Source: Acidimicrobiales bacterium (lineage in GTDB: Bacteria > Actinomycetota > Acidimicrobiia > Acidimicrobiales > RAAP-2). Taken from it: a stretch of 64,000 nucleotides of DNA. Under the pieces are notes generated by a model, which saw nothing but the letters and a program-made list of their open reading frames with translations, was not told the DNA's origin and made no database searches. The stretch is taken from contig JANXWA010000036.1 in the NCBI GenBank assembly GCA_025351385.1, positions 1-64,000 on the forward strand, in the 5' to 3' direction. Below are positions 57,224 to 64,000 of this stretch, piece after piece (the first letter of the stretch is position 1; every line of letters begins with the position of its first letter). The position numbers and the translations under genes were made by a program.

Positions 57224-60220
57224 GTGGGAGCGACCGAGCGTCAGACGCTACCGATTCCGTACGGGCACCACGTCTACGTGGTGAGCGACCTCTCCATCTC
57301 GCCCTTCACTGATGAAACGTCGCGGCCGGTCGCCGAGTTCATCAATCTGCTGGGCGACATCGACGACGCGGCTCTCGTGGTCGTGGCCGGCAACCTCTTC
57401 CATCCACGACCATCGACAGACCTCTCGAAGTTCATCGACGCCACCTTCGCGGCACTGCCCGCGCTTCGCGACGCCATCTCCTCCTTCACCGCTCGTGAAG
57501 GGCACCGCTTCGTCGTCCTTCCAGGCACCGACGACGTGGCCCTTCGGGCCAACGCGAAAGCGCGAGCCCAGCTCGAGTCGCTCGGAGTCTGTGTGGCGAA
57601 CGACCTGGTCCTCCAGGTCGCGACGGCCGACGGGGTCCGTGACCTCGCCGTCGCCGCAGGAACCTGCACCGTCGACGCTCGTCGAGCGGACCAGAACGAC
57701 CGAGCCGACGCCGACCGGCTCGAGGACCCCTTGTCGTTGCCGCGCTTCGTGGCGTCGAGGGTCCTGTACCGCCGGCTCGGAGGATGGGTCTGGTTCCCCT
57801 TCGTCACGATGGTCCTCTTCGACCTATTCGGCGCGATCACGTCGATCGTCGCGCACTACACCCACGAGCACCTGCGCGTGCACACGCCGCACACGCAGAC
57901 CTTCTGGGGAAACCTTCTGTGGAATCTCCTGATCATCGCCATCGTCGAAGCCATGGTCATCGGCGTCGCCGGACTGATCGTTCGACGGCGGTTCATTCGT
58001 GGCGCACGGATTGCCGGCGGGCCCGAGTTCTGCGAGCCGTTGTCGCTCACGCACGTCGATGACGTCGACGCATTGGAGTTCGCCCGACGGGTCGCCGAGC
58101 GCGGGGGGGCGGGGGCCGTCGTGGGAGGAGCCTCCCGACCGGCGCTGGCGTTCCTCGACCGTGGCGTCTGCGCCACTCCCGGTCCGTCGAGAACGGTGCT
58201 CGTCGAACGCCGGGGACGGCTGGGTCTGCCCCCCGTCTTCACGTCGGTCGACCGCCTCGGCATCGTCGAAATCGAGGCCGCGAGCGCGGTCCAGGTCCGT
58301 CTCTACGCCGGCGAAACGCCGCGACGGGGCGGCCGGCTATTGGAGCGGATCATCGCGGGCTCCAACGTCCAGCCGGCGCCACCACATTTCACCACAACGG
58401 TCGGCTCATGGCCCACCGGGAACCCCTTCCCCGTGACGGTCGAGCGGCTGCGCGACCAGCGGCGCCAGCGCACGATCCGGCGCTGGGCGAGCGGACTGCT
58501 CTTCCTCGACGGCCTCATCAACGTCGTGGTGACCGCGTCACCGCCCCTACGCAGTCGGTTGCACTCGGTCTTGACCGTGCTTCCGCTCGGCGTGGCCCAG
58601 TCGGCCGCCGCGTTGACCGCGGTCGCGGGCATCGCGATGATTATGATGGCTCGCGGCGTTCGCCGGGGCCAGCGTCGAGCCTGGTTCCTCGCGGTCGGCG
58701 TCCTCGCGATCACAATCGTGGCGCACCTCGCACGGGGCGGGAGCATCGTCGCGTCACTCCTCGCCGCAGGAATTCTCAGTCTGCTGGTCGTCCAGCGACG
58801 CTACTTCCAGGCCAGCACCGACCGCTCGAGCCTGCAATCGGCCCTCCCCCGCCTAGGACTCATCGCCTTCGTGACCGTGGTCGCGGCCACCATCAGCATC
58901 GAGGCGTCTCCGGCCCGACACCACCACCTGCCCTCCATCGGCGTGGTGTTGGTGGCCTGCGTGGAGCGCCTCATCGGGCAGAACAACATCAACCTGCCCG
59001 ACCGGGTCGGGGACTTCGTCAATCCGACGCTGCTCGCCGTGGGGCTGTCGCTCATCGTGTCGGCGTTCTACATGCTGACCCGGCCCGTCGTCGACCGACG
59101 TCTCTCGACGACGGCCCGCAGCGCCGAACGGCGCTTCGCCGAGCTGCGCGCGCGCGAGATCGTCCGACGTCACGGCCGGGGCACGCTCGATTACTTCGCG
59201 CTGCGCGACGACAAGCAGTTCTTCTTCTTTCGCGACTCACTCGTCGCCTACGCCGTCTACGGCGGCGTGGCGCTGATCTCGCCCGACCCGATCGGCCCCG
59301 AGGCTGAGCGCAGCGAGGCGTTCAGCGCCTACCGTGCCTACGCCGAGGGCCGAGGATGGACGATCGGCGTCGTGGGCGCCAGCGAGGAGTGGCTCCCGAT
59401 CTACCAGGTCGCCGGCCTGCACCACCTCTACATCGGCGACGAGGCGATCGTCGATTGTCCGACCTTCAACCTCGCGGGCGGCAAGATGAAGGGGCTGCGA
59501 CAGGCCTGCACGCGACTGGCCCGACACGGCTACACGGTCGAGTTCCTCGACCCGTCCGACGTCGACCCGAGTCGTGTCACCGACATCGTCGAACTGATCT
59601 CGATGCTGCGTCGCGGCGAGGCCGAGCGGGGATTCTCCATGATGCTCGGCCGCCTGTTCAACCCCAAGGACAAGGGCCTCCTGCTCACGCTCGTGCACGG
59701 ACCCGATGGCAAGCCGGCCGCCGTCTGCCAGTTCGTACCGTCACCGGCCATCAACGGCTACTCGCTCGACCTCATGCGCCGCGACCCGGGCGACCACCCC
59801 AACGGACTCATCGACTTTGCCCTCTGCTCGACGATCGAACATTTGCGCGACACGGGTGCTCGCGGACTCTCGATGAACTTCGCCGCCTTCCGCTCCGTAC
59901 TCGAGGGCGGCCGAGGCGAGGGCGCCTTCACGAAGGTCGAGCGCTGGGCGCTCAAGCGGCTCTCGGGCATCTTCCCCATCGAGACGCTGTGGACCTTCAA
60001 CTCGAAGTACCACCCGACGTGGCTGCCGCGCTACCTGGTCTACCCCGCCGCCGAAAGCTTCGTGCCCGTGGCCGCGGCGGTACTGCGGGCCGAGTCGCTG
60101 ACCGAGCTGCCCGTGCTCGGTCGCTTCCTCACGAGCGACCCGTCCAATCGCCCCAGCACCGTCGTGCCCGACGAGGTACTCGAAGCGGCCAAGCAGATCG
60201 ATAGCGACGTCATGCACTAG
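57224..60220 (+). CDS. Fusion: degenerate metallophosphoesterase-like N-terminus, TM segments, C-terminal MprF/LPG-synthase-like (DUF2156) aminoacyltransferase domain
   Basis: GTG at 57224 (VGATERQTLPIPYGHHVYVVSDLS...); C-terminal GTLDYFALRDDKQFFFFRDSLVAYAVYGGVALISPDPIG...NLAGGKMKGLRQACTRLARHGYTVEFL...GLSMNFAAFRSVLE. Confidence 0.85.
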   Translation: MGATERQTLPIPYGHHVYVVSDLSISPFTDETSRPVAEFINLLGDIDDAALVVVAGNLFHPRPSTDLSKFIDATFAALPALRDAISSFTAREGHRFVVLPGTDDVALRANAKARAQLESLGVCVANDLVLQVATADGVRDLAVAAGTCTVDARRADQNDRADADRLEDPLSLPRFVASRVLYRRLGGWVWFPFVTMVLFDLFGAITSIVAHYTHEHLRVHTPHTQTFWGNLLWNLLIIAIVEAMVIGVAGLIVRRRFIRGARIAGGPEFCEPLSLTHVDDVDALEFARRVAERGGAGAVVGGASRPALAFLDRGVCATPGPSRTVLVERRGRLGLPPVFTSVDRLGIVEIEAASAVQVRLYAGETPRRGGRLLERIIAGSNVQPAPPHFTTTVGSWPTGNPFPVTVERLRDQRRQRTIRRWASGLLFLDGLINVVVTASPPLRSRLHSVLTVLPLGVAQSAAALTAVAGIAMIMMARGVRRGQRRAWFLAVGVLAITIVAHLARGGSIVASLLAAGILSLLVVQRRYFQASTDRSSLQSALPRLGLIAFVTVVAATISIEASPARHHHLPSIGVVLVACVERLIGQNNINLPDRVGDFVNPTLLAVGLSLIVSAFYMLTRPVVDRRLSTTARSAERRFAELRAREIVRRHGRGTLDYFALRDDKQFFFFRDSLVAYAVYGGVALISPDPIGPEAERSEAFSAYRAYAEGRGWTIGVVGASEEWLPIYQVAGLHHLYIGDEAIVDCPTFNLAGGKMKGLRQACTRLARHGYTVEFLDPSDVDPSRVTDIVELISMLRRGEAERGFSMMLGRLFNPKDKGLLLTLVHGPDGKPAAVCQFVPSPAINGYSLDLMRRDPGDHPNGLIDFALCSTIEHLRDTGARGLSMNFAAFRSVLEGGRGEGAFTKVERWALKRLSGIFPIETLWTFNSKYHPTWLPRYLVYPAAESFVPVAAAVLRAESLTELPVLGRFLTSDPSNRPSTVVPDEVLEAAKQIDSDVMH

Positions 60221-60450
60221 GTGTCTCACGAACGCGTCGTGTCGACCCAGCCACAATCGCCTCTCAACTTGCTAGTCGATGCAGAAGGTTCACGACAGGA
60301 CGTTCGTCGTCATCGAAGCAACCACGTGCGCGAAAGTCGCTTCGATCGCTGGCCCCACCTGCATCGACGCACCGACGCATCGTCGCCGTAGACTGGAGTC
60401 ACATCGGTCCATCTTGCGAGTGCGGGCCGTTGGCAGCGTTCGAACCGAGG

Positions 60451-60472
60451 CTCTCACGCGAGGGCGTGAGAG
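60451..60472 (+). promoter_or_regulatory. 5'-UTR hairpin immediately upstream of the PAS kinase start
   Basis: ctctcacgc-gagg-gcgtgagag, perfect 9-bp stem, ends 9 nt before ATG. Confidence 0.5.
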
Positions 60473-60481
60473 GTCTCCCCC

Positions 60482-62770
60482 ATGGCATCGGACGAAGTGA
60501 CCGGCGCCGACCTGGGCGATTTCTTCTGGAATTCCAACGACCTGATGTCGGTGCTCTCCAGCGACGGCAACTGGCTCATCGTCAATCCCGCCTGGCCCGC
60601 GTCCATGGGCTGGAGCCTCGAGGACCTCCGTTCCGGCCCGTTTCTCGATCTCATCCATCCCGACGACGTCGAGGTGACGACCGTCGAATTCGAACGGCTG
60701 CTTTCGGCCCCGCATTCCACCCTGGTCGAGTTCGTCAACCGACAACGGCATCGCGACGGCGCCTACCACTGGATCGAGTGGTCCTGCCTCGGTCGAGACG
60801 GCAAGGTCTTCTCCACCGGACGCGACGTCACGGACCGAGTGCTCGGCCAAGCGAGACTGGCCGAGAGCCTCGAGATGACGAGATCGATCCTCAACGCCGC
60901 GGCCGATCCCATCATCGTCATCGACCGTGACCTCTGCGTCGTCGACGCGGGCCCCGCCACTGAGCAATTGCACGGCTACCCGGAAGCCGGCCGTCGCGGT
61001 CGCACGGTGCTCGACATCATCCACCCCGACGATCGCTCGTGCGTCGCTGCGTCGTTCCGGCGGGCGTTCGATGTGGACGACGTCGTAGGTCTCCACTGCC
61101 GGATTGTCCACGTCGACGGCCACGAGATCCCCATCGAGGCACGAGCCCGGGCGTTGCACGACGATCACGGCAAGGTCACCCGCGTCGTCATCGTGGCGCG
61201 CGACATCTCGGAGTCGGTCGCCGCCGAGACGGCGTTGGCCGAGAGCCTCGAGATGACCCAGGCCATTCTGGCCGCGGCGCCTGACTCGATCATCGTCATC
61301 GCGCAGGACCTGATCGTCGTCGAAGTCAGTCCCGGCACCGAGCGGATCTACGGAATCCCTCAGAGCGAGCGCTACGGACGCAGCGCCATGGACGTCGTCC
61401 ATCCCGACGACCGGCCGGCCATCGTTGACATCCTCCAGCAACTGTTCGAGGGACCGACGGACGCGCTGAAGACCTACCGCTTCCGCGCCCACCACGTCGA
61501 CGGACGTTGGCTGACGATGGAGGCGCGCGCGCGTCTCCTGCGCGACGTGGAGGGCCGCGGCCGTCGCGCCGTCCTGGTCTCTCGGGACGTCACGGACGCC
61601 GTGGCTGCCCAGGCGGCCCTCGAGGACGCCAAGGCCCTCGCCGAGCAGCACGACCTCGCCAAGAGCGAGTTCATGTCGCGGATGAGCCATGAACTTCGCA
61701 CGCCGATGACCGCGGTACTCGGTTTCACCGAGATCCTCCAGATGGAGGTTCACGCTCCGAAGGTGTCCGAGATGCTCGAGTACATCCACAGCTCGGGCAA
61801 GCACCTCTTGGCGCTGATCGATGATGTGTTGGATGTGTCACGAGTCGACTCGGGCTCGATCAACCTGGTCACCGAGAGCATCGCGCTCAGTGTCATGGTG
61901 CGCGAGTGCATCACCCTGGTCACCCCGCAGGCGAGGACGTTCGGCATCGAGATCGTCAACCAGGTGGCCTGCGACTTCCACGTACAGGCCGACCACCAAC
62001 GCCTCAAGCAGGTGATAGTGAACCTCATGACCAACGCAGTCAAGTACAACCGACCGAATGGTACGGTGATCGTCGATTGCCGTCAGCTCGATGGACAGTG
62101 TCGTCTCTCGGTCACCGACACCGGAATCGGCGTCGCACCGGAAAAGATGACACGCCTCTTCACCCCCTTCGACCGACTGGACGCCGAGGCCACCTCAATC
62201 GAGGGAACCGGGCTCGGCCTCTCGCTCTCCAAGAGCCTCGCCGAAGCGATGGGCGGATCGCTCGGAGTGGAGAGCATTTCCGACGAGGGCTCCACCTTCT
62301 GGGTCGAGATGCCGTCGACCGAACTGGCCCCGGGGCCGATGAGCTCGATAGATCCGATCGAGGGACCGACCTCATCCGTACCGCTCTTTCGCGACGCCAA
62401 CATCCTCTACGTCGACGACACGGTCGCCAACCTTCGCCTCGTGGAACTGCTACTGGCTCGGCGTCCGGGGGTCCACCTGATCACGGCGTCCAAGGGTTTC
62501 GACGGACTCGAACTCGCACGCGAACACCTGCCCGACCTCATACTGCTCGACGCGTGGCTTCCCGACGTCCACGGCCTGCACATACTGCGCCAACTCCGCG
62601 ACGACCCGATCACCGCGTCGATTCCCGTTTTCGTCATCTCGGCTGACGCGTCGTCGGGTCAGGTTCGTCGCTTCCACGACGCCGGCGTCCAGGAGTTCTT
62701 CGCTAAGCCAATAGACCTGTCACTCCTGCTCGCCGCGATCGACGCCACCCTCGCCGCGGCCGCTGCCTAA
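60482..62770 (+). CDS. Hybrid sensor histidine kinase: three PAS, HisKA, HATPase, C-terminal receiver
   Basis: Three PAS units; EFMSRMSHELRTPMTAVLGFTEIL; NLMTNAVKYN, VTDTGIGVAPEKMTRLFTPF, GTGLGLSLSKSL; receiver ILYVDDTVANLRL...LILLDAWLPDVHG...KP. Confidence 0.95.
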   Translation: MASDEVTGADLGDFFWNSNDLMSVLSSDGNWLIVNPAWPASMGWSLEDLRSGPFLDLIHPDDVEVTTVEFERLLSAPHSTLVEFVNRQRHRDGAYHWIEWSCLGRDGKVFSTGRDVTDRVLGQARLAESLEMTRSILNAAADPIIVIDRDLCVVDAGPATEQLHGYPEAGRRGRTVLDIIHPDDRSCVAASFRRAFDVDDVVGLHCRIVHVDGHEIPIEARARALHDDHGKVTRVVIVARDISESVAAETALAESLEMTQAILAAAPDSIIVIAQDLIVVEVSPGTERIYGIPQSERYGRSAMDVVHPDDRPAIVDILQQLFEGPTDALKTYRFRAHHVDGRWLTMEARARLLRDVEGRGRRAVLVSRDVTDAVAAQAALEDAKALAEQHDLAKSEFMSRMSHELRTPMTAVLGFTEILQMEVHAPKVSEMLEYIHSSGKHLLALIDDVLDVSRVDSGSINLVTESIALSVMVRECITLVTPQARTFGIEIVNQVACDFHVQADHQRLKQVIVNLMTNAVKYNRPNGTVIVDCRQLDGQCRLSVTDTGIGVAPEKMTRLFTPFDRLDAEATSIEGTGLGLSLSKSLAEAMGGSLGVESISDEGSTFWVEMPSTELAPGPMSSIDPIEGPTSSVPLFRDANILYVDDTVANLRLVELLLARRPGVHLITASKGFDGLELAREHLPDLILLDAWLPDVHGLHILRQLRDDPITASIPVFVISADASSGQVRRFHDAGVQEFFAKPIDLSLLLAAIDATLAAAAA

Positions 62771-62939
62771 ACCGTCGACGGCGTCAAGCGGCCCGACCGG
62801 TCGAAAGAAGGCCCTTTCCAGAGTCGTTCACGGTATGTTGTACTCAGCCAGTGCTCGGCTGCATGTGATCGGATCTCCGTCATCCAATCGACTGGATCCC
62901 GGTCCTTCGAGTCGGGCCGCTGACGGGAGGCTTCGGACA

Positions 62940-64000
62940 TTGACAAGGGCGAACTCGACTGTTCCCGAACTCGACCAGTACTTCTGGAACTCCGTGGACC
63001 TGCTGTCGGTCTTCTCACGTGACGGCCAAGTGAGGGTGAGGAATCCGGCCTGGCAGAAGGTCCTGGGCTGGGACCCGGAGGCCCTGAGCGACTTCGCGTT
63101 CATGGAGCTCGTCCACCCCGACGACGTCGAGCGGACTCGTCAGGAGTCCGAGCAGGAATGGAACGGACCCGACACCGCGCGGGTCGGCTTCGAGAACCGC
63201 CTGCGCCACCTCGACGGCTCCTACCGCTGGATCGAATGGACCTCCCGACGCGACGGGGAGCTGGTCTATTCAACGGGACGCGACGTGTCTCGACGCAACC
63301 GAGTCCTGTCCGAGCTCGCCGCGGCCAGTGAGATGAACGCCGCGATCTTCACGGCGGCGACCGACTCGATCATCGTGATCGATCGGGAGATGAGGATCGC
63401 CGAGTCCAGTCCCGCCGGTACCCAAATGTTCGGCTACCCCGACGAAGGCCGCATCGGCATCGATGCGCTCTTCATCATCCACCCGGACGACCGCGAACGG
63501 GTACGGACGACCTTACTGAGAATCTTCGACAGCGGCGAGGTGGCGACGGCGCGTTTCCGGGCCCGACACTTCGACGGCCATTGGCTGATTGTCGAGGCCC
63601 GGGGTCGTTCGCTGGACGTCGCCCACGGATCGGCCGAGCTCGCCGTCGTCATCTGTCGAGACGTGACGAAGGCGGTGGCCGAGGAGGAGGCGCTCGCGGA
63701 CAGCCTGCGCACGATCACCGCCATCGTTGACACTGCCGTGGACGTGATCACCACTATCGATCGCGACTTCAACGTCCTTGAGACCAGTCCCTCGAGCGAG
63801 CTGACGACGGGGATCCCGCCGGCCCAACGTGACCTCTACCCCATCTTCGACCGGATTCACGACGACGACCGTGCCAAGGTCATCGAGGCGGTGCGGCGAA
63901 TCTTCGGCCAGGGCGAAACGGCGACCGTCCGCTACCGGCTCCAGCACTTCGACGGTCGCTGGATGACGGTGGAGTCGAAGGGCCGAGCGCTCGTCGACGC
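62940..64000 (+). CDS. PAS-repeat signalling protein, paralogue of the upstream kinase (runs off right edge)
   Basis: TTG-start frame LTRANSTVPELDQYFWNSVDLLSVFSRDGQVRVRNPAWQKVLGW... with three PAS units, open to the window end. Confidence 0.85.
   Translation, partial: MTRANSTVPELDQYFWNSVDLLSVFSRDGQVRVRNPAWQKVLGWDPEALSDFAFMELVHPDDVERTRQESEQEWNGPDTARVGFENRLRHLDGSYRWIEWTSRRDGELVYSTGRDVSRRNRVLSELAAASEMNAAIFTAATDSIIVIDREMRIAESSPAGTQMFGYPDEGRIGIDALFIIHPDDRERVRTTLLRIFDSGEVATARFRARHFDGHWLIVEARGRSLDVAHGSAELAVVICRDVTKAVAEEEALADSLRTITAIVDTAVDVITTIDRDFNVLETSPSSELTTGIPPAQRDLYPIFDRIHDDDRAKVIEAVRRIFGQGETATVRYRLQHFDGRWMTVESKGRALVD

Overview
High-GC actinobacterial chromosome segment. Gene style and content (UPF0182, two WhiB proteins, bcc-type qcrCAB plus ctaE, HelD, a hut operon) suggest an Acidimicrobiia-like lineage, but this is inference. 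Most of the window is core genome: ECF42 sigma/YCII pair, TetR-MFS pair, secreted Ig/FnIII proteins, DivIVA-like protein, YlbL-like S16 protease, MreB-like protein, MoxR/VWA pair, CHASE-GGDEF-EAL protein, hutI-hutU-hutH-hutG with a separate ftcD, qcrB-qcrA-qcrC-ctaE, hemE-hemH-hemG/Y, an MprF-like lysyltransferase and PAS-rich kinases. One accessory island lies at about 12.2-15.9 kb, beside an initiator tRNA. It carries a tyrosine integrase, an excisionase-like protein, a Fic protein behind a promoter-embedded palindrome, a decapitated ParA with CCGTA-type palindromes, and a truncated IS3-type transposase. The most interesting leads are: (i) the int-xis-fic island with its operator and plasmid-partition debris; (ii) an MprF-like lysyltransferase fused to a metallophosphoesterase-like domain that appears to have lost its metal ligands; (iii) a cluster of apparently catalytically dead proteins (MreB-like, S1C-like with PDZ, zincin-like); (iv) a DivIVA-like coiled coil with a C-terminal phage-head-protein-like Cys/His motif; (v) a perfect 22-bp palindrome upstream of a whiB gene. 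No CRISPR array, rRNA or convincing classical defence island was seen. All family calls are from reading the translations; no database search was run.
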